64,000 nucleotides of DNA from Coriolopsis trogii. Lineage: Eukaryota > Basidiomycota > Agaricomycetes > Polyporales > Polyporaceae. The position numbers and the translations under genes were made by a program. Positions 28,627-41,010 of the stretch are shown here, one piece after another (the first letter of the stretch is position 1; each line of letters begins with the position of its first letter). The stretch is taken from NCBI GenBank assembly GCA_020543525.1, contig JAHYIO010000036.1, positions 2,232,001-2,296,000 of the forward strand, in the 5' to 3' direction. The notes beneath the pieces were generated by a model that was given only the letters and a program-made list of their open reading frames with translations, made no database searches and was not told the origin of the DNA.

Positions 28627-30320
28627 ATGCCATTTTTCTCTAAGCTTCTGCCCTCCGTGGCGTCGGCGTTCGGATTACAGACATGTGCGTACCCCCTTCG
28701 TGAAGACTACGGAACACTGACTATATGCGCTCATAGTTCTTGCTCTCGTATTCGTTCCACAAGCCAACGAAAAGTTTTACGATCTTGGTGGATCCCTTGG
28801 CTTTATTTCTACTACTCTTGTGTCTCTATACTATCCGCATATCAAAGCCAAGTTCTGGGACCAAGTCCCAACGGCAACTCTCCCGTCCATCACGCATTTC
28901 GCCCCCCGGCAGCTACTGCTAAACGCAGCCATTCTCGCATGGTCTGCCAGGCTGGGCTCTTTTCTCTTCACGGTGAGTCAACCCAAGCTGTGTGTCTTCC
29001 CAACCGTACACGATTCCATGCGGTCGAATATTAGCGAGCCATAAAGGCCGGAGGCGATTCTCGCTTCGACGAGGTCAAACATCAGCCTGGGAAATTCACT
29101 GCCTTCTGGATGGCGCAAGGTTAGTCGTCCCGTAAGACCCTGACCGTTGAGCTAATATGATCCATACCTACAGCCACATGGGTGCTAGTCGTGGGTTTGC
29201 CGGTTTACATGGTAAGTCTCAGCTAGTAAGGTTGCTACATATCGGCAACACATGCGACGTGGCTTGGAAGACCCACGCTGAGGGCTACTCGGCATGGCTA
29301 TGCTGTGTTCGACTAGGTGAACACTCTTCCTCCTGTGAACCACCCTAAATTGGGCCCCTTCGACTATCTCTCCGTGATGTTGTGGGCTGGGTCGTGGTTG
29401 TTTGAGATTGGTATGTCATTAGGCTTGCCCGAGGCCTGGATCGAGTCCAAGCATTCACTATTTGCCTGTAGTCGCGGACCACCAGAAAAGCGCGTGGCGT
29501 CGTGCAAAGGATAACAAAGAACATGATGAGAAGTTTATCACCAAGGGATTGTGGGGAGTCAGCCGCCACCCAAAGTACGTACATCGGTCATCGCATGCTT
29601 CTTGTACTGCCAAGGAGGTCCTATCTCATCCAACGAGTCTAGCTACGTCGGCGAGGTGGGCTTGTGGACTGGTATTTGGCTGTTGTCATGCCGGTCTCTA
29701 CGCTCGCCTTTCTTTCCGAAGGGCGCGTGGCTGATCGCTGGGGCGAGTCCGCTCCTGACATGGTTCCTTCTCACACGCGTGTCTGGAGTTCCGCCGCTGG
29801 AGGTATGCTTCGTTTCACATTCACGCATTGATTGAAGTTAATTCTGTTGGTGACCTCTCGATCAACGTTAGGCTGCGGGGAACAAGAAGTACGGGAGCGA
29901 CCCCAAATGGCAAGAATACAAACGGTGAGTCCCAATACCGACGCTCTGGCGACAAAGGTCCCAGGTCCCTAAAGGCGCCGTGATGTCGCGTGATCGAAGC
30001 CACGACTGAGTATGTTATTTGTGTCTTAATTGCTCGCCATCTACCTAAATGTGGTTGGACAGAAGACTTCTGCGCTTCTCCCGCGCCTCGCCTGCTGAAA
30101 GCATGGCTCGGTGTTCCTTGAAGAAGTGCTTAGGGAACCTGACACGCTTTCGTACGAGTATCTGCGCCGGACAGTAGGCCCAGCTTAGTCGCGCAGTTAT
30201 CTCGCAGGTGCTAAATCACTCTCGCAAGTATGGACACTGACTATATGTTGTGTACGTTCTAGGACCGTTCCTGTGTTCTGGCCTTGGGTAGGCGCAAGGG
30301 ATGACGCTGTTCCACGGTAA
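28627..30320 (+). CDS. DUF1295 / steroid 5-alpha-reductase-like membrane protein
   Basis: Nine exons: 28627-28684, 28737-28972, 29035-29119, 29174-29211, 29317-29410, 29472-29574, 29643-29802, 29872-29924, 30263-30320; 294 aa, phases close. Several hydrophobic helices (VLALVFVP, FISTTLVSLYY, ATWVLVVGLPVYM, YLSVMLWAGSWLFEI, LLTWFLLT) alternate with polar loops. The hallmark SRHPNY-GE of the reductase C-terminal fold spans the exon 6/7 junction, and the chain ends KYGSDPKWQEYKR then TVPVFWPW. Family members are membrane enzymes or oxidoreductase-like proteins of largely unknown substrate. The last intron, 29925-30262, is 338 nt, far longer than the others; the final 19 codons depend on it. Confidence 0.85.
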
Positions 30321-31236
30321 ACACAGTGAACGCCGAACGAAAACAGGTACGCGCAGTCTAGCACATTGGGTGTCGAACGCTCGCTGGGGATTAACATGAA
30401 TTGCCAGGATCGAGGCACTTATCCTGAGAGGTTCTGTGTATGTATCGCGGCGCGGGTCGTACGACAAGACATCGAATTCTGTTAGGCACGACGAGGCACG
30501 CATGTAATACTAGCAACACGTCATGCTGTGGCATAGCACGCACGGAAGACTCGGCAACGGGACAAGGTTGACTTGACTTATGCGAGCGACGGCTTGTACG
30601 ATTGGCATTGTCCTACATTTCGTAAGAGCGGTAGCCATACGGAGGTGTGCAATCTCACGTTTCTCTCGCAGATTTTTCTCGCAGTGACCAGGTGATCGAT
30701 GGCATTACCCAATACGTCCTGCGTGAACAAAACGCGGATGGCTGCTGGCAAATGCAGCTCATCGGGTGAGGTACGTACATATGCTTTCGTTATCTGGGAG
30801 AGATAAGTCGTGGGGAGGCGCCGGAGAGTTCTAGCAGGATTGATTGATTAACGGCGAGGGCCGAAGCGACTAAGTTGAGCGTGTGCAGATCGGGCATGGG
30901 CCTAGCACACGCTTCCCACTGGCAAACAGAATTCCACCTAACGTACTCGGTAAATGAACCCCTCTCGCAGTCGGGGTCCCCCCATCTTCACCTTGCAGCC
31001 GTAGACATACTTAGCCTCCACCGCACGCGCTCCGACCCCGCTGCCTCCATGAACACCCCGTTCCTCAGCAATCCGACCTCGCTCCTTCTGACAGCTTCTC
31101 GCTCCTGACAGCGTCAAAGCACCCGCACCCCGTACATATATCAGCCTTACTGCCGCACGAAAATTCATCGCGACTTGTTCTCTGAGTCCGTCTCTTCGCT
31201 ATCCCCTGCAGAGCATACTACACAACTCTCTATAGT
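30321..31236. other. Intergenic, upstream region of thioredoxin-fold gene
   Basis: 916 bp. A TATA-like ACATATAT lies about 100 bp before the next start codon (near 31134-31141). Short frames on both strands are unrecognised and have no exon structure. Confidence 0.45.
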
Positions 31237-32601
31237 ATGGCTGACCTCGGTCCCGAGACTCCCGAAGAAATCGCGGTGAAGACAGACTTCCGAGCGAAGA
31301 TCTGGACAGTCTTCCAGGAACTGTACGAAGACAAATGGGATCAAGGTACGTCGGCCTTCCATGGTGCGTAGAGGCTGTTAATGTGGTTCCGTCCCTTCCA
31401 CAGCCCGTTGGAATGCCGCGGTTGGTAGGTCTCCTTACTGCTCGACGGACTGCACCCTCTGATAGATACCCTCAGCGCGATTCAAGGCGATCCATGATCC
31501 CGCGATCGTACAGCTCTTCTGGAAGAGAGCGAAGCTGCCAGCATGGGACGCTCTTGAGGCACAGTTTCGAAAGGGTCCACCACCATTCCTCCGACCTGGA
31601 TGGAAAAGTCCGCTTATTGGGAAGCGAGTTGACCTTCAGTGGATAGACGCCGGCACGTTCGAGCACGTCAAGGGAAGCAAGGACGGCTGGAGGAACGCGA
31701 AGCTCCTCGTGATTGAACTTTGGGCATCGTACGTCTTTCCTCCCTCCTCTAGCCGTGCAACTACGGGGCATCGCGGGGACATTGAGACGGGGAGGCTTCA
31801 CTGAGTGTCCTTGCGCAGTCGGAGTCTCGTCCTTTTGTGCGTCATATGGGGTAGGCTCAGCATCCAGCCAGAAGCCGCTTCTCGCGAACCCGTGGCACGC
31901 TGCATGCGCGCGTCTACTGTGTCTGTTTGAGCTGCGTATCATGGCGATTACTAACGCTGAGTGCTTTGCTTCCGTCATTCACAGCTGGTGCAGGGTACGT
32001 GCGATATGGGACATACACGGCTAAATTGCTTCTCACTGACCCGCGTGCTTCCCAGCCATGCGTTGCGGTTTTCCGCGACCTCTCGACCCTTGCACAAAAA
32101 CGGCCGGAGATCAAAGTTATCACCTTCAACTCCGAAGCTATCTTCACTAATGCACCTATCGACGTTGCGGCGGTGAAAGCATTCGTCGCCCGGCGCGATG
32201 ATATGAATTACCCAATCTATATTGACACACATAGGACCGCAGTGAATGGTGCGTGCTTCATCCAGCGATTTGGTGTCCCTGGACGTCGGGATCCCGAGCG
32301 CATCACCTCGCTTGCCGTCCAGAACTCGCGCCGGGAATGGGTAGATGAAGGCTGACTCGGTGTGGGCCATTGCAGCGATCTTCAAACCAGGCCAAAATCT
32401 GTCTATACCGCTAGGTACGTACTTGCCTCGGTTCTCATGCCTGGTAGAACGCTCTTCGCTTCGAAAAACGTTCGGCTGATATTACGCCCTGTCTCTGCAT
32501 CTCCAGCGTTTATCATCTCTCCAAAAGACGGCATTGTCCGCTGGATCGGGAACCCCGAAGAAATGGCCACTCCGCTCGAGGACGCCCTCCGCACTGTCTA
32601 G
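31237..32601 (+). CDS. Thioredoxin-fold protein with WCRPC motif
   Basis: Seven exons: 31237-31345, 31404-31420, 31466-31728, 31985-31994, 32056-32248, 32376-32414, 32507-32601; 241 aa, phases close. Residues 37-125 form an N-terminal extension (ARWNAA, LFWKRAKLPAWDALE, IDAGTFEHVKGSKDGWR). The thioredoxin-like part starts LLVIELWAS-WCRPC-VAVFRDL, with the CxxC at about 132-135, and ends with the cis-Pro-type segment AFIISPKDGIVRWIG. The CxxC predicts a disulfide oxidoreductase or peroxiredoxin-like role. Two exons are tiny: 17 nt and 10 nt. The 17-nt exon uses a weak donor (GTTGGT) and the following intron is only 45 nt, so that region is the least sure. Confidence 0.82.
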
Positions 32602-35600
32602 TCAGTTATGTCCATTCGTTCGTCCACATATGCTGCATCGTTGTTCTCCCGCTTGCTTGCATAGAGCTTTCCTTTCTCCCTCATCCAGTGTTGTTGTACC
32701 ACCATTCTGGGCTTAGCCGTTTGTTGTATACCAACGCGCTACGTCACTTGTATATCAGCTTCGACAGGGACCGCTGTACCAATATTACATCCGAAACCTT
32801 ACCGGGATGATCCATGACCTTGTTGAACCGTCACGGGGCCGAAATCTGTCGACATCCCTCCACTCTTTGAAGACGGGTCCGTAACTCTCGCTCTTCCAGC
32901 GGCCACCTGCCCTCTGTTTGTACCCAACTTCATCCATTGGCTACTCACGTATACTTTGACCACGTCGGGAGCACTCACTTTGACTTTGAGATTGCTCCCT
33001 AACGTCGTCCTTGCCGATGGCACCCATCCAATGTCAATGCAATTCAGGGCACTTGGCTGTTGAATCGACGGTCCGCTTTCAATACGGCAATACTGGGGGA
33101 CAACCGGACCTGATACGAGTTGTCGGTCATGCCATGCCTCCCACACAACGCTGAACAGGGCGCTCCCTTGGTCGGTCGGTGGGTCGGTCATCAGTCAATG
33201 AGCTTAGCGGCGTATCATAGAACGTTGCCAGTGACATCGCGGCTAAAGCGTTCGCGTTCACATGCTTTCGACCCCGAAATGTCCCACTGGCATGCCCTAC
33301 CATCATCTCCGACGCAAGCAGACAGGCGAAATTACGCTCGGAAGGTTTGTGTCGGAGATGAAGCGTGATGGCTCTAGTCTCACGGCGGGTTTCAAGCCAC
33401 TTGTCAATCGGCAGCCAAGCACGGTACTATGCCGCCGACTCTCTGGTTTGTGCCGTCACCTTAATGGTATGTGGTTGTGGTCGAACCATGCATATGCGCA
33501 CTAGTGCAGCGAGGCGAGCCTGAATTTGATAAAGGATGGCGTCAGTCGCGGTGAGTTTCTCGACTTTGAATCGCCGGTTGAACAAATGACCCTCACATAC
33601 CACACCTGTGCCACGCCATTGATAACGCGACGTCTGTATTGGGAGGCGACACCTATGCTGAGTTTATGATAGTCACCCGTCATCGCGCTGTCAGACGGTG
33701 AAGGCTCTAGATCGGGCTGCATTCGGACGCTTTTGCGGACCTGCCACGTTCAGCCGGGGAGAGCCAATCAGCCGGCTAGCCCACACTGCAGCCGGTCGAG
33801 ACGCGCACTTTCTTGTGTGTTGTGTAGCGGCCATGTATATATGAAGTCACACGTCTATGAGATGTGCTATGTTAGGTTAGGACACCGTTGCAGCGCGAGC
33901 AAGAGTCTTCAAGACCGAAAACAGACATGGTCATCACTGTACCAGTACGTCGGCCCTCAAGGTTTCAAGCGCGAGACCATGACAGCGCAAATTCTGCGGC
34001 TGTCTGGACCTGGAAGCGTTCGTTAGCCGTCGTTCAGAGGAGCCAGCATGGAACTCAGATTCATATCCCTCGGCTTCTTGTTGCGCACCTCTTTACAGGG
34101 AAGCTGCCTTTCTCGTGGTTAGAGCGGTCAACACACGGCGTCATTGACAGGACGGTCCTCGGGTCCTCACTCTACAGACACGTCTTCTGAATCAGTGACT
34201 GGACTTGACCATCTTCTCGCCGGTCACGACATGAATGTCTGAACGAACCGATCAGCATATACTCGGAAGAGTCTGGATAAGATCCTGTCCTGCGACCAAG
34301 GTCCAAGACATTCTCCTGATTCAAGCATAAGGCAGGGTTTGAATAGGTACAGGACGATTCAACAATTCCCGTCTGTTATCGGCAATAGTTAGCAGCGAGC
34401 CCGTGACCACTCGGTAACTTTTGGACTGCCGCTAGATGGTGCAGCCCGCATGGATGTTATGTAATATTGGATGGCTAACCGCGCTGTGGTCCTGCCGGAT
34501 ACGTAGTGGAGTTCACTGGCATCAGCGATTTGATTTCTAGCGAGTCAGGGCCGGTTGCTACGAAAAAGGAAAGTTGGGCGGAAAACCCTGGTTCCCAGCA
34601 CGATCGTGTCTCTAAAAAAGCGGCATGACTCTGGAGACTGGATGATGAGTGCGTTGCAAGCGGCTGAAAGTCTCGCTCCACGAAGCGTACCGGCGGTCTT
34701 GATGCAGAAGCATTGTGATGCAAGCGCTTGGAGCAACTCATGTTCAATATGTCGGCGGGCTTTGTAGCAAATTTTTATTCACATAGGTTACCACGAGGCT
34801 GAAGATGAGCAGACGTTCGGCCTTCAGGGACGGGAACGCGTCATCAACTAGCGACCTATTAGTATGAACTAAATAATGGCGGTCTCGGTCCATATTTGGT
34901 AAGGAATTGGTTCTGGACTCACGGTGATTTCGATAGCGTTACAACGAGGATCCGATTGGAATCTCAGCTTGCACGAGGTACAAAACGTGCCTCGAGAGAG
35001 CGAGAAGCGAGGCCTTGATGTTCTCATCCCCGAGTACTCGAAGCGAGTGGAGTCCTGAGATGAAATAAGCCAAATAGGCTACATGAGATCATGTCACGGT
35101 GCAGTTCTGCAGCTATCGCATAGGCTCTTCTGGGACCACGAGGGGGCCGGGAGGGGACGGCGAGAGCTTCTTGACGACCCATTCCTCCGGGCTTGCTCGA
35201 TCCCACAGTGGCGTTTTGCTGAGACCAGAGTCGCGGGATTGGAAGGGGCGGGCTTGGCGGCATCGCGTCGTTGCGGCATTGAGTCAAGCTGCATAACGAT
35301 TTGAGGCGGCGTGCCAGCTTACACGCCCGATTAGCCAAGTGGGAGGTGACTGACCGCGTTCACCGAGACCAGCCAAGCAGAATCCCACCCATCCCACGTA
35401 GACGCCGCTTACTCTGTACGCATTCATGAGGGAGTACGCCGGACCTAACAACGTCATCGTTAGCGATTCGGTCGGAGGCGAAGTGCAGCTTGCGTTATGA
35501 TTCACAATACTGGTTCCGAATTACTCACAGATTTCCGCTGCAGTTCTCGTCGAGTTGAGTTTTTCCTTCTCGGACAACGAACTTCGACGGCAAATTCATT

Positions 35601-36528
35601 CGGGTTTCACAAACTAAGATCCTTTGAGAAAATCAGTAGCAATGATCTCGACACCAGTTATTCAACCTACTCGATTGTGATACATCGTACGGTGATTTGC
35701 CAGCAATGCCCACAGCCTAGATCGTTCACTGCCTCGCCGTGGTGCGCCCCGCTATGACTCAAGTAGCTACAGGCATTGGACTTAGAGAGACTCGGTACTT
35801 CCGGCGACGTAACAGATCCCAGGAAAACTGGACAGAGATTCAGAACTGAGGCAGTTGGTCGCGCCACACCATGGCAGTCGACCAAGGCGGATGCTCTCCT
35901 AGTCTGCGATGAGACTAAGATCGCGGCCTTCAGTGAGGACTACCAGCAACCGGCACTGAACGACATCCCAAATAGGTGCGTGGGAACTGTCACCCGGGAG
36001 AATCACATGCGAGTAGGCAGGCTGCCTCCAGCCCCTACAGCTCGAAAGTGATTTGGCTGGGACTTCAGAAAGCGTTCAGATCGCTCCCCTACCGTCGTGA
36101 ATATTCATAGGGTCATATACCAAGAGACGAGATGAGTTGTAATGGGAAACGGCCTCTACGATCCAAGACACATCATCAAGCTCAGTCTGAGTACTACTTG
36201 AGTACTACTAAGTAGTACTCTCTCCGAGTCGTGTATTGGCTCTTGAACGGACGTTGTCGCTCTCAAATGCGTTTATTCTGGCATCCCGACGATAGCGATT
36301 GTGCGAACAATGGGCGTCCTCATGCAATTGCCCTTCTCACCTTCTCGGCTAGATGATGCAAAAGACTCAACACCCCGTAGTACGAGTCGCCGTACAGATT
36401 CATTCTCGAGCATGGCATATAACCAATGCTACTTCCACGACCACTCCATAACCTCAACATCACTCCTTTGTCCTGTACGGCTACCGGTCCCAACGATACT
36501 CCTATGTTTAAGGGTGTTCTCTGCACGC
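32602..36528. other. 3.9 kb without a convincing gene; possible gene remnant 32.8-33.7 kb
   Basis: No recognised family on either strand. On the minus strand, 33722 to about 33600 reads from an ATG (MQPDLEPSPSDSAMTGDY) and 33570-33430 continues as KVEKLTATDAILYQIQA in a different frame, while 32799-33191 is an open frame of 130 codons. These have gene-like composition, but I could not join them by splice sites with closing phase, so they may be a decayed gene. The remainder to 36528 holds only short frames. Confidence 0.4.
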
Positions 36529-37865
36529 TTAGGGGCAGAATGTGATTGTGTAGTCGGCTTGGAGGCCGACGTCGCAGAAGTGCAGAGCAGTGCCGCTGGG
36601 CTCGTCGAACGCGAAAGCATAAGCGTTCGGGCAGTTGCCCTCTGTAGCAACGCGGGGTGAAGGGAGAGCACCATCAGTCAACCATGTCTGACCCGCCATC
36701 GAGCGAGGGCAGAACTTACTGAAGTAGGAGTAGAACGCGACGCCCGACGCCTGGCAGGTGTTCGGGTTGTTGAACGTGCCCGTGCAGCAGTTGGGGTTGT
36801 TCACTGGGAGCAAAGGAAGAGTAACGTTAGTATTAGGCACATACGTCATGCATATCAAGGTATTGACTGACCCGGGTCTCCAAGGCCAGCCTCGCAGGCG
36901 CTCTTGCAGCCGACGGGGAAGCCAGTGGAGTCGAACGGCCCCTTGAGCTGGTCCGGGCCTTGCAAAACATGAAATTCAGTTTAGGTGCAGATCCCCGAAG
37001 AGAGGCAACACACAGTTTGGTCCAAGGTCGACCGGGCAGTCGGCAATGGAGCAGCCCTTGTTGTTGTTGATCCTCATCGGCAGATTGTAACCATCAACCA
37101 ACGAGACTGCGGAGAGCCGGGAGAGTTCACGTCAGTTATTCTCGTCCATATCAAAGCTTATTGTGCCGCCTACCATCGTAAGCGTCAGGTTGGCCATTGA
37201 TGCCTAGGGTGAACTCGGCCAACGTCGCAGGAGGTACGCCCTGCCGAAAGAGACGATGACGTTAGCTTGGGTCCGGGTGCGAATGATCACGTTGAGGACC
37301 GGGAACTTGACATACAGTGTCGGTGCAGACGAGACCGCCGTTGCATCCTCCGTCAATGCACGAGTTGGGGCCCGGAGTGCCGCTGTTAAAGTTACAGTCG
37401 CGACGGCCCTGTGATGCATATGACATGATCAGTTGGACTGCCTGACCCTGACATCGGGCGACGATGGCGTCACACGCACCCAGATGCGACCAGCCGTCCA
37501 GCCTTCGGGGACACTGAAAGAGACGGTAGTGAACGCGTCTTGCTGCCATCTGAAGACCGAGAGCATTGTGTCAGGGTGCGGGATACCAATTCCGCTATGC
37601 AATCGCTCTCACCCGCCAGGCTGGTTCGGCCGCACGCTGCCTGCGCCGGTGAAGAGCTGTATATTCGGGTTAGATACGCGGCCGCTTCGGAATGCAGTGC
37701 CAGACGTACAGCAGGCCTGCGGAATATGAGTCAGTTAGCTGTACCCATGCTCAAGTCGCGACCAGCTCACCATATGGTGAACGGACACTGGTTGAAGACA
37801 GTGAACGTCCTGGCCGCAGCGGAGGCAGCGAAGACGAGAGTAACAGCAACAGAGAGGCTCTTCAT
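36529..37865 (-). pseudogene. Thaumatin-like secreted protein, frame broken by one base
   Basis: Nine exons on the minus strand: 37771-37865, 37613-37716, 37480-37549, 37316-37408, 37174-37240, 37014-37106, 36872-36958, 36720-36803, 36529-36641. Exons 2-9 join with closing phases and give a full thaumatin fold: GWTAGRIWGRRDCNF, SCIDGGCNGGLVC, PPATLAEFTLG, DGYNLPMRI, DCPVDLGPNC, VGCKSACEAG, NPNCCTG, ALHFCDVGLQADYTITFCP. Exon 1 has a signal peptide (MKSLSVAVTLVFAASAAA) and TVFNQCPFTIW. Exon 1 ends in phase 2 but exon 2 must start in phase 0, and the coding total is 806 nt, one short of a multiple of three. This is either a real 1-nt deletion, a sequencing error, or an unusual splice. Intact relatives are extracellular, beta-glucan-binding or glucanase-like. 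Confidence 0.85.
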
Positions 37866-37966
37866 GGTGACTAGCAGGAAAGAAAGACGACTCCGGGGGA
37901 AATTGCTGATGGTAGCGAATGGATGGAGTTCCGAACGCTGGTCTTCAGTTGGCCTCCTCTGGCCAT

Positions 37967-37974
37967 CTTTTATA
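37967..37974 (-). promoter_or_regulatory. TATA box of thaumatin-like gene
   Basis: On the minus strand TATAAAAG lies about 105 nt upstream of the thaumatin-like start codon (37865), a good TATA position for a fungal secreted-protein gene with a short 5' leader. It is followed by a pyrimidine/CA-rich leader. Confidence 0.6.
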
Positions 37975-39160
37975 CTGCACGGTGAGCGCACACGGCTGGC
38001 AAAGCCGAGCTAGAACACGTTCTGCATTCCAGTGGTGGTCATCATGTGCATGTACAACGTGAACTGGGGTCAGTCCAAAACGGACAGATTGCTCGAGGCG
38101 CGCCAGGCTCGCCCGCGAAGAAGAGGCGGCAGAAGCCTGTTGAATACAGGAACGAACAGGGCGTCGTCTCTGCTTGACAGATCTGACGTTGTCCTCGTCA
38201 TTGGTAGTCCGAATCTGGGCAAGCCGAGGTTGAAGCTGCATGGACCGCGGCGTCAGATGCGCACCTCTCGACATTCCATCGGTATTGTGAGACGAATCTC
38301 GCGCTCGCTGTTTGCGACCGGTTGTAAGGAATGATGACTGTTCCCGTCAGCAGTGTTTGAGTAGTAACATGCTAAACCCGAGAGCGGGTACTTACGACAC
38401 TGGACAACGCAGTCAACTATTGAGTATCGCTTCCCGCATGCTCGCTATCCGGCGCCGCGGTATGCAGCTGCCAGTGTCCTCTAGCCTTCTTCGCATTGCC
38501 GGGTTAAGCGTTTGAGTTCATCGAGCCCGGTGTTTTTGTACGGCTCGTTGGAGTATCAGCGGCGCGATGTACAGTTTCCACCGAGTCGGTCGGAACGATG
38601 GTGGCAGTCGGCAGAAGAGAATGTTCAGTAGGCACGTGTCACCGCCACAGTCGCTTTGTGGCGTCTCCTACTGGTGCCGCCGGCGGGCCGTGAGTGGCTT
38701 CAGGCCGATGCCTGCTGATGCACTGATGACTCGAGTTCCACACGTCGTATGCACTGCACTAACGGCAAGCCGAGCTGGGGCGGCCGCCTGACTCCTCTTC
38801 GGGCGGTTTGAGCACAGAAACGAGTGAATTACGCGGTGCAAATGGATGTAAGTAAGATGCATGGTGGGATACAATGATGTACACGTTAATACAGTTTGTG
38901 ATGTAGCCTACAGGGTACGCCAGTCCAATGATGCCTCCGAAATAACAGTATTATTGCCGTCAATACAGACCATGCGAATGTAAAGGTCGAATGAGAAATC
39001 GGAGAGAAAAACCCAATCGTACGAACGAGAGATATCCAGCGGTTCCGTCTTCTCGTCCGCGCCAACGTCAGCTTTGTGCGAGCCTGATGCGCGCACGTAC
39101 GCTGGTAAACTTCCTGGCCGCGTGGAAGCCGGTCTTCGGATATAGAAGTGTAGATCCCGG
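37975..39160. other. Intergenic, no gene recognised
   Basis: About 1.2 kb between the thaumatin promoter and the stop of the 197-aa unknown gene. Only short unrecognised frames are present and no RNA gene was seen. Confidence 0.45.
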
Positions 39161-39754
39161 TTACACCATCTCCCAGTCCTCGGGACTCACGTCCACCCAG
39201 GAATTGCTGAGCGTCATATCCGCCATATCGCAGTCGCTATGCGCAGCGACGAGCCCTTCCAGAGCTTCTGTGGCCGAGATGATCGTCATCGCTATTCGTG
39301 GACCCATGCTGAGGATGTTGCGGCCCACTGGAGACATCCGCATGCGTGTCTCGATCGCCGTGCGGTATAGGTCTGGCTCGCGCTTCTTAGTACAGGGTAG
39401 AGAGGGACGCTCGGGCAGAGGTTTCTGCACCGGCGCAAGAAGCGACGAGCGTCGTGGGCGGGGTGCAGTACGGCGCGAAGTGACGATAAGGTGGGATGGT
39501 GTAGCCTGCGGTGCGGATGGTGGCGCGGAATGAATAGCTGGAGAACGCGCCGACAGATGTCTCCGTTTCCGCATGCGAGCGTCGTAGTGGCCAATGACGA
39601 GGCTGTCGACAGACGTGTAGCTCCTGGTAGGGCCATCGCGGCCATAGAGCGGTGTGTGCTCCCCGGCCTGCATGTCTGCAAGCGAGAGGTACGAACCCGT
39701 GCGGCGGAGGGGTGTCCGGGCGACTTTGTTGGGCGTCGGCGTCGAGAAGGACAT
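39161..39754 (-). CDS. Unknown 197-aa basic/Ser-Pro-rich protein
   Basis: A single open frame on the minus strand, read from the ATG at 39754 (MSFSTPTPNKVARTPLRRTG). An upstream in-frame ATG at 39820 would add 22 residues. The N-terminal two thirds are basic, Ser/Pro/Arg-rich and probably disordered. The last 60 residues look folded, helical (YRTAIETRMRMSPVGRNI, MTIISATEALEGLVAAH) and end SWVDVSPEDWEMV. I do not recognise the family. TP and SP sites suggest phosphorylation, which is inference. No introns are needed, unusual among its neighbours. Confidence 0.6.
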   Translation of the reverse strand: MSFSTPTPNKVARTPLRRTGSYLSLADMQAGEHTPLYGRDGPTRSYTSVDSLVIGHYDARMRKRRHLSARSPAIHSAPPSAPQATPSHLIVTSRRTAPRPRRSSLLAPVQKPLPERPSLPCTKKREPDLYRTAIETRMRMSPVGRNILSMGPRIAMTIISATEALEGLVAAHSDCDMADMTLSNSWVDVSPEDWEMV

Positions 39755-41010
39755 GGTGCGTTTCCGCGGGACGAAGGAAGGATGGGTCGCAGAGGGAGAA
39801 GGCGCGAGAGCGCACGACATGTACGGGAAGCAAGAAAAGGGAGAGGATGGTGGGAGGAGCAGACGCGGAGTCGGGAGGAAGACAAAGGGTGAGCCTCCGG
39901 GAACATAAAGCGCGGGGTATAATTACTGTCCCCTACGCCACGCCACGTGACAGACCTGCTATTTGCGGGGCCCGGCCACTGCCGTGAGCCCAGGCTCCGA
40001 GTCAATCCCGCGCGCTCCGCAGTCACTGCCAGTGCCCGCCTGCCCGGCCACGCTGGGAACACGCCGCCGTGTTCCGACCCGTCCCAAGCATTCTCCGAGT
40101 CTATGCTTGCAGCCTGAACAGGATGACGGGCGATGCGGACCAATGCCTGGGGGCGATGCAGGCCGTCAGCGACGCGTCAGCAATGGACGTCGGAGGGGTG
40201 CATGTGAACTGTGTCGACATGAATGAAGCAGGCATCTTCGACGAATGTTGATCATCTTGTCGTCTTGATGCTCAGCAGCGTTGCGACCGCGCCTGACACT
40301 CCAAACATACCTGACTTGTATCCTCGGAGTACCGGAGATATGGGCATCCACGGGGCTGCTACCAGGTGTCCTCGCAGAAATGGGGTGCGCATCATGAAGT
40401 GAGATTATCGGCGACGACTTACAGTCAACCCGTACCACCACATATTCCGACAAAATGGATCCTAGAACCATATATACGTGCAACGGACGACGATACCCTC
40501 GGCTTTCTCCATACTACATAAGACGTGGTACGACTGACCGCGGAACACGTCAAAAGTGGCTCTGGGATCCTTGGAAAGTCGAGTCATCGGAGCATCCGTC
40601 AAGACGAAGCAAGGTGGATATACCGAGAATAGAGACCAGTGAGTGCGTAGCAGCTGAGGAACAGACGACGAGAGTTGGGACGAAGAGAGGGGCCTCTGCT
40701 CTCCGTTGCTGGCCACGGGAGCGCTGCCTCGAGGCTTGCAAGCTGGGGCTTATCTGAAAGTTATCTCTGTAACTCTGGCGCTTGAGACTTTGTTATCTCC
40801 ACTCAGGAACAGCCTGAGATGCTATCCCCAAAGGACTCGATCGGTGAAGCTTATCCCAATTAATGGGTCCCCTCCACGTCTGTGCTCGTCGGGATCGCGT
40901 CTTTGACCTTGTCCATCTCGCGCTCGACAACGGCAAGCACCCTCCCGAACCTCCACATACAGGGACACAACCTTCTAGCGACAGCCTGCCGTAAAACACA
41001 GCCCGACGCC
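39755..41010. other. Intergenic between divergent genes
   Basis: 1.26 kb upstream of both the 197-aa unknown (minus) and urease (plus). Short frames at 40166-40757 on both strands overlap each other and are not supported. No clear TATA box was found before urease. Confidence 0.45.
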
